8,966 nt of DNA, taken from positions 8,301 to 17,266 of the forward strand of contig DLYJ01000243.1 of NCBI GenBank assembly GCA_003447785.1. Direction: 5' to 3'. The notes below the pieces were generated by a model, which made no database searches, was not told where the DNA came from, and saw only the letters and a list, made by a program, of their open reading frames with translations. Both the position numbers and the translations under genes were made by a program. Below are positions 1 to 6,637 of the stretch, piece by piece. Numbering within the stretch: position 1 is the first letter of the stretch; every line of letters starts with the position of its first letter. This stretch comes from Treponema sp. GTDB taxonomy: Bacteria; Spirochaetota; Spirochaetia; Treponematales; Treponemataceae.

Positions 1-464
1 GAATAAACTTCGTAATCAAAATGACCTTCCCTGAAAAAGTCATATTTTTCTTCATCAACAAAGAAGATTTTTGGTTTGGCAGTATTTAAAAGATTTACAA
101 CTTCCTTTTCGTGGAGGCCCCAGTCAATCGGACAGACAATTGCGCCGGCAGACATTGCGGCAAGAAAAACAACTCCCCACTCAGGTGAGTTTTTACCGGT
201 AACTGCAATGCGGTCGCCTTTTGTGATTCCTTTCCAGGCAAACCAGTGAGCCAGCTGTTTTACTTTCTGCTGAACCTGGGGATACGAGAGTGTATTTTTT
301 GAACCTCCCGGACCTTCAAAATCGGTAAAGCAAGCTTTGTCTCCAACGCGTTTTACCGTGATATTGAACATTTCCGGAACGGTAGGCCATTCGCCCGTAA
401 AATCCTTTCCTCTGAATTCGTCAAGAAACTCCCATGGAATGTATTGTTCTTTTGTATTTGCCAT
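1..464 (-). CDS. AMP-forming acyl-CoA synthetase (ANL superfamily), N-terminal part, cut by window edge
   Basis: Reading the minus strand from the ATG at 464 gives 154 open codons with no stop, beginning MANTKEQYIPWEFLDEF and running off the left edge. The order of segments fits the N-terminal domain of acyl-adenylate-forming enzymes: an early (V)PEMF segment, a region like 'LSYPQV..KV..LA.W....G...GDRIAV', then 'NSPEWGVVFLAAMSAGAIVCPID' where these enzymes have their conserved small-residue-rich segment, then 'KPKIFFVDEE'. Such enzymes activate a carboxylic acid with ATP and transfer it to CoA. The ATP-binding P-loop-like motif and the C-terminal domain lie outside the window, so chain length and substrate cannot be read; a long-chain fatty acid ligase is a reasonable guess. 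The start is supported by GAGGAG at 468-473, three bases before the ATG. The gene is divergent from the NlpC/P60 gene. Confidence 0.88.
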   Translation of the reverse strand, partial: MANTKEQYIPWEFLDEFRGKDFTGEWPTVPEMFNITVKRVGDKACFTDFEGPGGSKNTLSYPQVQQKVKQLAHWFAWKGITKGDRIAVTGKNSPEWGVVFLAAMSAGAIVCPIDWGLHEKEVVNLLNTAKPKIFFVDEEKYDFFREGHFDYEVY

Positions 465-490
465 AAACTCCTCGTTAAAATGAATAAAAT

Positions 491-503
491 ATTATAGCAC
501 ACA
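491..503 (-). promoter_or_regulatory. Extended -10 promoter for the acyl-CoA synthetase gene
   Basis: On the minus strand TATAAT (496 to 491) is preceded by TGC, giving the extended -10 form TGnTATAAT. Transcription would start near 484 and give a leader of about 20 nt that contains the GAGGAG ribosome binding site. No good -35 box is seen at 16-18 bp, which is common with an extended -10. The 12-mer GTGTGCTATAAT here is also found in front of nnr (5119-5130). Confidence 0.6.
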
Positions 504-506
504 AAT

Positions 507-536
507 TTGGAATTTTGCAGTAAAAATGCCGATAAT
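507..536 (+). promoter_or_regulatory. Candidate promoter for the nlpC-lipoprotein-slyX-rluA operon
   Basis: TTGGAA (507-512, four of six matches to TTGACA) is followed after 18 bp by GATAAT (531-536, five of six matches to TATAAT). The ATG at 543 begins six bases after the -10 box, so transcription would begin at or next to the start codon and the mRNA would be leaderless. The -35 region overlaps the upstream part of the divergent synthetase promoter. The call rests on motifs only. Confidence 0.4.
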
Positions 537-542
537 AATTAT

Positions 543-1676
543 ATGAATATGACCAGAAAAGATAGAAATCACATTATGTTATGGGCAATGTTACTCTCCC
601 TTTTACTTTTTACACCAAGAGTATGCGCCCAGACTGCCCAGTTGAATGCACAGGAAGCGGCAAAAACCCGCTCTGCCTTTGTTGAATACGGAAAAAAATA
701 TATCGGCTGCCCTTATATAAGTGGCGCAACGGGACCGGCTGCCTTTGACTGCTCTGGCTTTGTTTACGCAGTAAGCCGCGAGTCCATCGGCTACCAGCTT
801 CCGCGCATGGTAAAAAACATGTACAAATTCTGTAAAATCATCGACGAAAGCGAGCGGGAAGCAGGTGATCTGGTCTTTTTCAGGACGACAGGAACAGAAG
901 AACCAAGCCATGTAGGTATTTATATCGGAAACGGCCAGTTTTTAAACTGCGCAAGTGACGGTCCTAACACCGGCGTAATCGTAAGTTCCCTCCGCGAAAG
1001 TTACTGGAAAGGAAAATACTACAAAACCGGACGCTTTTTGCCGGCTTCAAAATCCGCTGAACTCCGCGACGAAAGCACTTCCGCAGCAGGTGCATCAGGA
1101 GCAGGCTCCTCATATTCAGGTAATGCACAACCTTCTGCCGCTTACGAAACCACGAGTACAGGTTCAACATTTCTGGACAAACTCGTAGTAGACGGAATGT
1201 TCGGCATCGACTGGAACTTTTTTACACCTGACTACTTCAGACTAACTTTCCGCGGACTTACCGCAACAGTCCACGCAACATACAACGGAAAGTACTTTAA
1301 GCCGGGTGTGGGCACGATGGTAAGATGGGACAACGGAACCGGCGTTCTACAACTTCCGCTGATTTTTAGCATCACAATGAACGAGTACTTCCGCCTGTTT
1401 GCAGGTCCCGTATTCACTCTTGGAACTCCATATCTTCCGGGAAACAGTGACCAAAAAATCCAGGCTTCAGTCTTCCCTGGAATTTTAGGCGTCTGCTGGA
1501 ACACACCGGGCTTTAAGGCAGGCAAATCAGAAATCAGTTTTTCCCAGGACATTCACTACACAGTATTCAACGACACGGACGGCAGTGCATTGAGCCCGTT
1601 AAAAAGCCTCGCAACAGGAATCGTATTTTCTTCTGGAATTCGTGTAACGTTTCCGCTAAAATCGTTGCTTAAGTAA
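543..1676 (+). CDS. Secreted NlpC/P60-family cysteine peptidase with beta-rich C-terminal domain
   Basis: 377 residues from ATG 543. A signal peptide is clear: basic N-region (RKDR), hydrophobic core about residues 12-23, and a probable cleavage after VCA at 27-29. The NlpC/P60 domain spans about 43-166. It shows DCSGF with catalytic Cys70, SHVGIYIGNG with His123, and Asn135 in FLNCAS at the third catalytic position, where His, Asn or Gln are known in the family. These enzymes cut peptidoglycan stem peptides in the periplasm. A Ser/Ala/Gly-rich linker (about 167-209) leads to about 165 residues rich in aromatic and alternating residues, ending GIVFSSGIRVTFPL. That tail resembles outer-membrane beta-strands, but its role is not established. 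An in-frame TTG at 507 would lengthen the protein but would spoil the signal peptide's position. No Shine-Dalgarno precedes either ATG 543 or ATG 549. First gene of a probable four-gene operon. Confidence 0.88.
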   Translation: MNMTRKDRNHIMLWAMLLSLLLFTPRVCAQTAQLNAQEAAKTRSAFVEYGKKYIGCPYISGATGPAAFDCSGFVYAVSRESIGYQLPRMVKNMYKFCKIIDESEREAGDLVFFRTTGTEEPSHVGIYIGNGQFLNCASDGPNTGVIVSSLRESYWKGKYYKTGRFLPASKSAELRDESTSAAGASGAGSSYSGNAQPSAAYETTSTGSTFLDKLVVDGMFGIDWNFFTPDYFRLTFRGLTATVHATYNGKYFKPGVGTMVRWDNGTGVLQLPLIFSITMNEYFRLFAGPVFTLGTPYLPGNSDQKIQASVFPGILGVCWNTPGFKAGKSEISFSQDIHYTVFNDTDGSALSPLKSLATGIVFSSGIRVTFPLKSLLK

Positions 1677-1689
1677 CAGAGGTTTTTAA

Positions 1690-2349
1690 ATGAAAAATAA
1701 ATTCATTCTGCTTATGGCAGCAGTGCTTTCCATGAGCCTTTTGTCGTGCAAATCACAGCTCAGCCTGCAGGCAGGAAATGACGACAGCGCAAAGGTTGAA
1801 TTCAGCATCGGCTTTTCAAAAAAAGCTGCTTCAATGCTTAAGGAACTTATGGGAGCAGTTTCTCAGGATTCAACAGCTGATAATTCAATAATCACCGGAC
1901 AGGACGTGGCAAACCTTCTGCGTTCAGTGGGAACAACAGACGTTAAGGCCGCAGCAAAGGCAGACCAGGTGAGCGCAAACGGAACTTTAAAAGAGCTTTC
2001 AAAAACAAAAATCTCTTCTTCAAAGATTCTGAGCAAAACTGCAAACTCGCTCACAGTGAGCATCGGACCAGAGCAGATTAATTCAATTTACGAATCAATG
2101 GACGAAGAAAGCAAATCTTACTTTGACCTTCTGATGGTTCCTGCCTTAACCGGCGAAGAAATGAATGTAAAGGAATACAACGAACTTCTCGCTTCGGTTT
2201 ATGGTCCTGAACTTGCAGACGAAGTTACAGAAGGAACTTTGCAGATTGAATTAAAAAGCCCGGACGGCAAAAAAAGCGTAAAGGACAGCATCACTTTAGG
2301 CCGACTTTTGACAAGTTCAACTACAAAATCCTGGTCAGTTAAGTGGTAA
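1690..2349 (+). CDS. Putative lipoprotein of unknown function
   Basis: 219 residues. The N-terminus has a short basic region (KNK), a hydrophobic core and a lipobox LLSC with Cys20 as the lipidated residue, so the mature protein should be anchored to a membrane in the periplasm or at the cell surface. The mature part is rich in Ser, Lys and Ala, looks soluble, and contains no motif I recognise. AGAGG at 1678-1682 sits seven bases before the ATG and fixes the start. The gene begins 13 bases after the NlpC/P60 stop, so co-transcription is likely. A role in the envelope alongside the peptidoglycan hydrolase is possible, but this is context only. Its C-terminus (RLLTSSTTKSWSVKW) gives no further clue. 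Confidence 0.82.
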   Translation: MKNKFILLMAAVLSMSLLSCKSQLSLQAGNDDSAKVEFSIGFSKKAASMLKELMGAVSQDSTADNSIITGQDVANLLRSVGTTDVKAAAKADQVSANGTLKELSKTKISSSKILSKTANSLTVSIGPEQINSIYESMDEESKSYFDLLMVPALTGEEMNVKEYNELLASVYGPELADEVTEGTLQIELKSPDGKKSVKDSITLGRLLTSSTTKSWSVKW

Positions 2350-2360
2350 GAGGCAAAAAA

Positions 2361-2567
2361 ATGGACAGCGAAACAGAAAACAGATTCATTAATCTTGAAA
2401 CAAAAATTGCCTATATGGACGATTTTATCCAGAAATTGCAGGAAGAAGTGGTAAAACAAAACAATCTCATAGACGTTTTGCGCGCCGAAAACAAAATCCT
2501 GAGCGGCCGGATCCAGGACCTCTCAGAAAATATTGATATTCCTAACAGACGCCCGCCTCATTATTGA
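2361..2567 (+). CDS. slyX: SlyX family small coiled-coil protein
   Basis: 68 residues from ATG 2361. The protein is almost entirely a charged heptad-like helix (NLETKIAYMDDFIQKLQEEV, then NNLIDVLRAENKILSGRI) and ends in RPPHY. This matches the SlyX family, in which small proteins of about 70 residues end in PPHY; the E. coli protein ends PPPHY. The molecular function of SlyX is not known. AGAGG at 2349-2353 lies seven bases before the ATG. An in-frame GTG at 2343 would overlap the preceding stop and has no better ribosome binding site, so ATG 2361 is preferred. It starts 11 bases after the lipoprotein gene and is followed by the pseudouridine synthase after 35 bases. Confidence 0.85.
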   Translation: MDSETENRFINLETKIAYMDDFIQKLQEEVVKQNNLIDVLRAENKILSGRIQDLSENIDIPNRRPPHY

Positions 2568-2602
2568 TTTTTTAATCAAACTGCACAACAATATCTGTAA
2601 AT

Positions 2603-3586
2603 ATGAAAACTTCCACACAAATCAAAGCTCAGACCAGAAGTGATTTTGGTAAAGAAAAAATAGAAATTCTCTACGAAGATGAATTCATCTGCGTTATCAA
2701 TAAACCAAGCGGACTCCTTTCAGTTCCGTACCCGGGAAGCCGCGCCCGTACCGCTCAGGCCGTCCTCGAAGAAATCATGCGCAAAAACGGAACCTGCAAC
2801 AAAAAACACAGGCCTTTTGTTGTTCACCGGCTGGACCGGGACACATCCGGCGTTATGATGTTTGCCCTGACCGAAGACGCTCAGAAAAAGATAATGGACA
2901 GCTGGCACCAGATGGTAAGCGAACGCCTTTACCGCGCAGTTGCAGAAAACCCAAAAAACAAGTCTCTCTTTCTGCCTGCCGAAGGTCTTATCGATGATGA
3001 ACTTGCATTCAACTCCCACAACATGGGATTTGTTCCAAAAGAAGGTGCAGTTCCAAAACACAAGGGCGAAAAGGATTCAATTTACGAAAAACACATCCAG
3101 ATGACTTCGGACGGAAGAAAGTTTAAAACGGTTACAGCCCGCACAAATTACAAAATAATTGAACAGGGCCCGACCCACACTCTTTTTGAACTTTCACTGG
3201 ATACAGGCAAAAAAAATCAGATTCGTGCACACCTGGCGTCAAAAGGATATCCCCTTGCCGGGGACGAAAATTACCGCGCACGCACCGATCATTTTGGAAG
3301 GCTCTGTCTCCACGCCCGCACCCTTGAATTTACCCATCCGTACACAAAAAAGGTTTTAAAATTCGAAGTGCCGGAACCTGACAGCTGGCTTGAGTACGTA
3401 AAAAACGGAGACAAAAATCCTGAAACTCCTGTCTGGATTGCAGAATTGAATAATTATTTTGATTCAAACGATCAGCACTTTCATAAGAAAGGCGGCGACG
3501 GAGGGCTCAAACTTGGCACCAGACCTCTTACCACCAGACAAAAGGCCCACATGAACTTTATCGAACAGGGCAAAAAGAGAAAGTAA
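2603..3586 (+). CDS. RluA-family pseudouridine synthase
   Basis: 327 residues. The enzyme isomerises uridine to pseudouridine in rRNA or tRNA in the cytoplasm. The N-terminal part has YEDEFICVINKPSGLLSVP, typical of the RluA family. The catalytic motif HRLDRDTSG lies at 75-83, with Asp78 as the expected nucleophile. Later come GKKNQIRAHLASKGYPLAGD (202-221), the family's conserved QIR.H / P..GD block, and LCLHARTLEFTHPYTK (234-249). There is no S4 domain at the N-terminus, unlike RluC/RluD. After the core, about 60 residues form a polar, basic tail ending QGKKRK, which may help RNA contact. The exact target uridine cannot be assigned. No Shine-Dalgarno is visible before ATG 2603. It is the last gene of the plus-strand operon and converges on nnr. 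Confidence 0.9.
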   Translation: MKTSTQIKAQTRSDFGKEKIEILYEDEFICVINKPSGLLSVPYPGSRARTAQAVLEEIMRKNGTCNKKHRPFVVHRLDRDTSGVMMFALTEDAQKKIMDSWHQMVSERLYRAVAENPKNKSLFLPAEGLIDDELAFNSHNMGFVPKEGAVPKHKGEKDSIYEKHIQMTSDGRKFKTVTARTNYKIIEQGPTHTLFELSLDTGKKNQIRAHLASKGYPLAGDENYRARTDHFGRLCLHARTLEFTHPYTKKVLKFEVPEPDSWLEYVKNGDKNPETPVWIAELNNYFDSNDQHFHKKGGDGGLKLGTRPLTTRQKAHMNFIEQGKKRK

Positions 3587-3621
3587 GCCTTGTCTTATGG
3601 AGACCGGCCCGAAAAACAGGC

Positions 3622-5112
3622 CTACTCCAGCTGGCCCACAGCCTCGATGAGTGATGTGGGTGTAAGTGAAAAGTCATTCTTAAAGCAGTGGCTTGCAAAC
3701 GCGTGGGCAAGCGAGCCGCTGATTGCCGCTTCTATCGTTGAATATCCCTGAACCAGGAGCGCTGTAATCATTCCACTCAAAACATCACCGCTTCCTGCCT
3801 TTGCAAGGGACGGGCGGCCAAAGCGGTTTATATACAGTTTAAATCCCTTTTCGGCATTGTAAACACCAATCATCGGGTTTGAGCCTTTTACCAGCAGAAC
3901 AACTCCCGGGAAGGCCCTGCAGAATTTTTCGATTAACTCAGCGCGTTTGTTTACACATTCTTCCACCGGATATGAACCAAGACCGCAGACAGAAAGCAGG
4001 GCGGAAAATTCCTTCGGATGGGGAGTCAGAACACAGCCTTCTCCGCGCTCAGCCAGGAACACCTTAATCTGCGGCGAATAACAAAGGTCTGCGTCCAGAA
4101 CGCAGCTTACGTTTTTATGCTTTCTCAGATAGTCAAAATAGTATTTTGCTTCGCGCTCGTTGTGACCGAGGCCCATTCCGGCGGCTACGCAGTCAACGCG
4201 CTCACCAAATTCAAATGCAGTCAGAATTTCTACGGACAAATCAATCAGGTCTGCCTTTGAAAAACTGATTTCAGGACGGATGAGGGTTACAAGTCCTGCG
4301 CCAAATTTAAGGCAGGCCCTGGCCGCAATACAACCGGCTCCAACCTTTTCGCCGCTGGCAATCCATGCGCTTCCGAAAGAACCCTTGTTTACAAAGTTTT
4401 TTCGCCGGAAAGGCAGAACCATGTCCTCTTTTTCCAGGAGGTATGCGGATTCAAGATTTTCCTTATTTGAATTTTCAAAGAGGCTCCGGCTAATACCAAG
4501 ATTTGCACAAACAATTTCGCCCGTAAAGTCTTTTGCCTTGTCGCTGTAAAGGCACATTTTGAGGGCGCCCATTGTAACCGTCAAATCTGCAGCAAAGGTG
4601 TAATCACAGACAGTTCCGTCCTGGCGCAAGCCTGTGGGAACATCGCAGGCAATCCGGTAACAGCTGCTTGCGTTAACATCATTTAATGTAGAAATTATCT
4701 GTTCAGCGGACTCGCCTTCAAGTTCGCCGCGAAATCCCGAACCAAAAATACAGTCAACTACAACCGCACCGTTTCTAAGGTCACCCAGGGGAAACCTTTT
4801 AACATCAAGCAGGGGAACTCCGCACTTTTCTGCACGTTCTGCCTGAGTGATACAGCACTGGGACTTTGGCTCGTAGCATTTGTATAACTTAACTTCGTAA
4901 TCAAGTCTGATACGGCGGGCAAGGGCATAACCGTCGGCACCATTGTTTCCGCCGCCGCACAGGATAATGATTTTTGAACCGCAGTCTGCGTGTAATCTGA
5001 TTTTAGATTCAAGAGCGCTTGCGGCGTTTTCCATCATTATTTCTTCTGTAAGACCATAGGCAAAACAACATGAAGAATCAAGTTTTCGTGTATCTAAAAA
5101 TAATTTCTGCAT
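3622..5112 (-). CDS. nnr: Bifunctional NAD(P)H-hydrate epimerase / ADP-dependent NAD(P)H-hydrate dehydratase
   Basis: 496 residues from ATG 5112. It repairs NAD(P)H damaged by hydration: the N-terminal YjeF_N domain epimerises R- and S-hydrates and the C-terminal ribokinase-like domain dehydrates the S form using ADP. The N-domain (about 1-215) shows CGGGNNGADGYALARRI with GGGNNGADGY at 53-62 and DVPTG at 157-161, where many homologues have DIPSG. The C-domain (about 235-496) shows GSFGSAWIASG, the ligand-site segment TPHPKEF (363-369), LLVKGSNPM and AGSGDVLSG (439-447), the conserved G-GDVLSG nucleotide-binding and catalytic loop. The fusion order matches E. coli YjeF/Nnr. A GTG at 5130 is in frame but lies inside the -10 box; ATG 5112 begins the usual MQKLFLDTRKLD N-terminus. 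There is no Shine-Dalgarno. It follows the MATE gene by 29 bases on the same strand. Confidence 0.93.
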   Translation of the reverse strand: MQKLFLDTRKLDSSCCFAYGLTEEIMMENAASALESKIRLHADCGSKIIILCGGGNNGADGYALARRIRLDYEVKLYKCYEPKSQCCITQAERAEKCGVPLLDVKRFPLGDLRNGAVVVDCIFGSGFRGELEGESAEQIISTLNDVNASSCYRIACDVPTGLRQDGTVCDYTFAADLTVTMGALKMCLYSDKAKDFTGEIVCANLGISRSLFENSNKENLESAYLLEKEDMVLPFRRKNFVNKGSFGSAWIASGEKVGAGCIAARACLKFGAGLVTLIRPEISFSKADLIDLSVEILTAFEFGERVDCVAAGMGLGHNEREAKYYFDYLRKHKNVSCVLDADLCYSPQIKVFLAERGEGCVLTPHPKEFSALLSVCGLGSYPVEECVNKRAELIEKFCRAFPGVVLLVKGSNPMIGVYNAEKGFKLYINRFGRPSLAKAGSGDVLSGMITALLVQGYSTIEAAISGSLAHAFASHCFKNDFSLTPTSLIEAVGQLE

Positions 5113-5118
5113 GGCAAA

Positions 5119-5130
5119 ATTATAGCACAC
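5119..5130 (-). promoter_or_regulatory. Extended -10 promoter of nnr, predicted leaderless transcript
   Basis: On the minus strand GTGTGCTATAAT contains TGC-TATAAT, a full extended -10 box, at 5127-5119. Only TTTGCC separates it from ATG 5112, so the expected start of transcription falls at or beside the A of the start codon. The -35 region, at the end of the MATE gene, is AT-rich and has no good TTGACA match. Confidence 0.55.
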
Positions 5131-5141
5131 TAATTCAAATT

Positions 5142-6506
5142 TTAAATAACTTTTTTATCGAGCCACTTGTTGCGGCAGAACCGTCCAAAGAACAGGGCGC
5201 CCCGGAAAACCCAGTCGATATACATACCAATCCAGACACCGTAGAGGGCAAGATGAGTGTTCTGAGGGTTTTTGTATAGAATATAACTTGAAATCAGATA
5301 ACTGAATAATACGCGGAAAACCCACATACTGATGTTGCTGACAATCATTGTGTATTTGGCATCGCCCGAAGCGCGCAAAATGTTAGGCAGAGTAAAGGAC
5401 ATCGGCCAGAAGAAAATGTTTGCAATCATACAGGTGCGGATAACGTTTGCGGCAAGGCTGCGTGCTTCGTCCGACAGGTTGAATGCCCGGACCAGAAGCG
5501 GTGCCATGATAAAAATCGTTGTTGCGGTAATGAACATGCCGATGTATGCCTGACCAAGAAGTTTTTTGCCGTAACGTTTTGCCTGTGTCTTTTCTCCGGC
5601 TCCGATGCACTGACCGATAACCGTAACACTTGCAAGACCGATGGCCTGCGCCGGAATGTTTGAAAAACTTGCGATTGTGTTGGATATTGCGTTTGCAGAA
5701 ATTGCGGCAAGTCCAAAGCCCGACATGAATGAATAAACGAGGATTTTACCGATATGAAATACAGAGTTTTCAATTCCGCTGGGAACGGCAATTTTTAAGA
5801 TGCGGCCAACCATGCCGAACCGGATTTGAATCCTGAACAGTTTTTCCAGGTAAATCTGCTTGCCGCTATTTGGACTCAACACATGAATCATTACAACGGC
5901 TGCCACGAAACGGCTTACCATCGTAGAAATTCCGGCTCCACGAACCCCGATTTTTGCTCCGTAAATCAAAATTGCGTTACCGGCAATATTTGTCAGGTTC
6001 ATCATCAGGCTGACCTTAAGGCTTGTCTTACTGTCACCCATTGAACGGCAGAGCGCCGCACAGCTGTTGTAAATTGCAAGGAAAGGAAAGCTTAGCAAAA
6101 CCCACACAAAGTACTCCAGGGCGTTTTGCATGACAGAAATGTCCGTGCGTCCGTAAATCATGTTCAATAACTGGCGGCGCAGCGGAAGACAGACAGCGAT
6201 TATTACAAGGCCTGCAAAGGCAGAAATATAAATCAACTGACGGGCGGCGTCCCGTGCATTTTCCGGTTCTCTGTGTCCAAGGTACTGACTTGCTACAACA
6301 GCACCACCGGTGGCAAACGCCGCAAACAGCTGAATCATAAGCTGGGCAAGCTGGTCAATCAGGGAAACACCGCTGACACCTGCTTCGCCAATGGAAGAAA
6401 CCATTACCGTATCGCAGGCACCAATCGTCATGGCAAGGAACTGCTCGGCAACGAGAGGCCAGATGAGTCGTGTTAAATCTTTTCTTGAAAACATTCTTTC
6501 AGACAT
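5142..6506 (-). CDS. MATE-family multidrug/metabolite efflux transporter
   Basis: 454 residues, the usual length for the family, with about twelve hydrophobic segments in two pseudo-symmetric halves. The halves carry matching loop motifs: 'ASQYLGHREPENARDAARQ' in the first and 'IGQCIGAGEKTQAKRYGKK' in the second, the signature of the MatE domain. The N-terminus (RLIWPLVAEQFLAMTIGACDTVMVSSIG) is also typical. These inner-membrane proteins export cationic drugs or metabolites in exchange for Na+ or H+; the substrate here is unknown. An in-frame TAA lies nine bases upstream, so ATG 6506 is the earliest possible start. It has no Shine-Dalgarno, and ATG 6494 (the fifth codon) is an alternative. 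The gene follows mscS after a 131-nt structured spacer and precedes nnr by 29 bases. Confidence 0.93.
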   Translation of the reverse strand: MSERMFSRKDLTRLIWPLVAEQFLAMTIGACDTVMVSSIGEAGVSGVSLIDQLAQLMIQLFAAFATGGAVVASQYLGHREPENARDAARQLIYISAFAGLVIIAVCLPLRRQLLNMIYGRTDISVMQNALEYFVWVLLSFPFLAIYNSCAALCRSMGDSKTSLKVSLMMNLTNIAGNAILIYGAKIGVRGAGISTMVSRFVAAVVMIHVLSPNSGKQIYLEKLFRIQIRFGMVGRILKIAVPSGIENSVFHIGKILVYSFMSGFGLAAISANAISNTIASFSNIPAQAIGLASVTVIGQCIGAGEKTQAKRYGKKLLGQAYIGMFITATTIFIMAPLLVRAFNLSDEARSLAANVIRTCMIANIFFWPMSFTLPNILRASGDAKYTMIVSNISMWVFRVLFSYLISSYILYKNPQNTHLALYGVWIGMYIDWVFRGALFFGRFCRNKWLDKKVI

Positions 6507-6637
6507 AACAGTTTACTTAAGCAGGCGTTGTAAGCGAGTTTGCGAGGCAAACATCACAGGCATCGTTTGAGCCCGCAGAGAGGCAGGCGTAAGCCCCAGG
6601 CTTAAAGCCGAGGGGGAGACTTCCCCCTTTGCTGAAT
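6507..6637. repeat. Hairpin-rich GC-rich intergenic element between mscS and the MATE gene
   Basis: The spacer is visibly richer in G and C than the other gaps in this window and is full of short inverted repeats. GTTTGC (6538-6543) pairs with GCAAAC (6547-6552) around a 3-nt loop; TAAGCC (6590-6595) with GGCTTA (6599-6604) around CCA; and AGGGGGA (6611-6617) with TCCCCCT (6622-6628) around GACT. CAAAC (6548-6552) can instead pair with GTTTG (6565-6569), so the first hairpin has a competing form. GCAGGCGT occurs twice (6521-6528 and 6583-6590), each followed closely by TAAGC. This could be a dispersed intergenic repeat (REP/MITE-like) or a structured leader for the MATE gene. I match it to no known riboswitch. 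Confidence 0.5.
6611..6630. terminator. Possible weak terminator hairpin after mscS
   Basis: A perfect 7-bp stem, AGGGGGA (6611-6617) with TCCCCCT (6622-6628), has the loop GACT. It starts 8 bases beyond the mscS stop, which is where a terminator would be expected. The run of T after the stem (6628-6630) is only three long on the plus strand and absent on the minus strand, so efficient intrinsic termination of mscS is doubtful and read-through to the MATE gene is possible. Confidence 0.3.

Noticed and set aside
507..542. TTG start at 507 for the NlpC/P60 gene, adding 12 residues
   Set aside because: It would place acidic and polar residues before the signal peptide, has no ribosome binding site, and overlaps the probable -35 box. 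ATG 543 gives a normal signal peptide.
2564..2579. TTGATT-TTTT-AATCAA inverted repeat after slyX as a terminator
   Set aside because: The stem is 6 bp and AT-only apart from one GC pair, and no T-run follows. It would also cut the operon before the pseudouridine synthase gene.
3587..3621. Bidirectional terminator between the convergent rluA-like and nnr genes
   Set aside because: Only GGCC (3606-3609) and GGCC (3619-3622) can pair, with a 9-nt loop and no T-run after the stem in either direction. The evidence is too weak.
3879..4549. Plus-strand open frames opposite nnr
   Set aside because: They are antisense shadows of a well-supported gene, with no recognisable domain and no ribosome binding sites.
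5070..6476. Plus-strand and alternate-frame open frames within the MATE gene
   Set aside because: The MATE frame is continuous and has clear family motifs; the others are short and without domain features.
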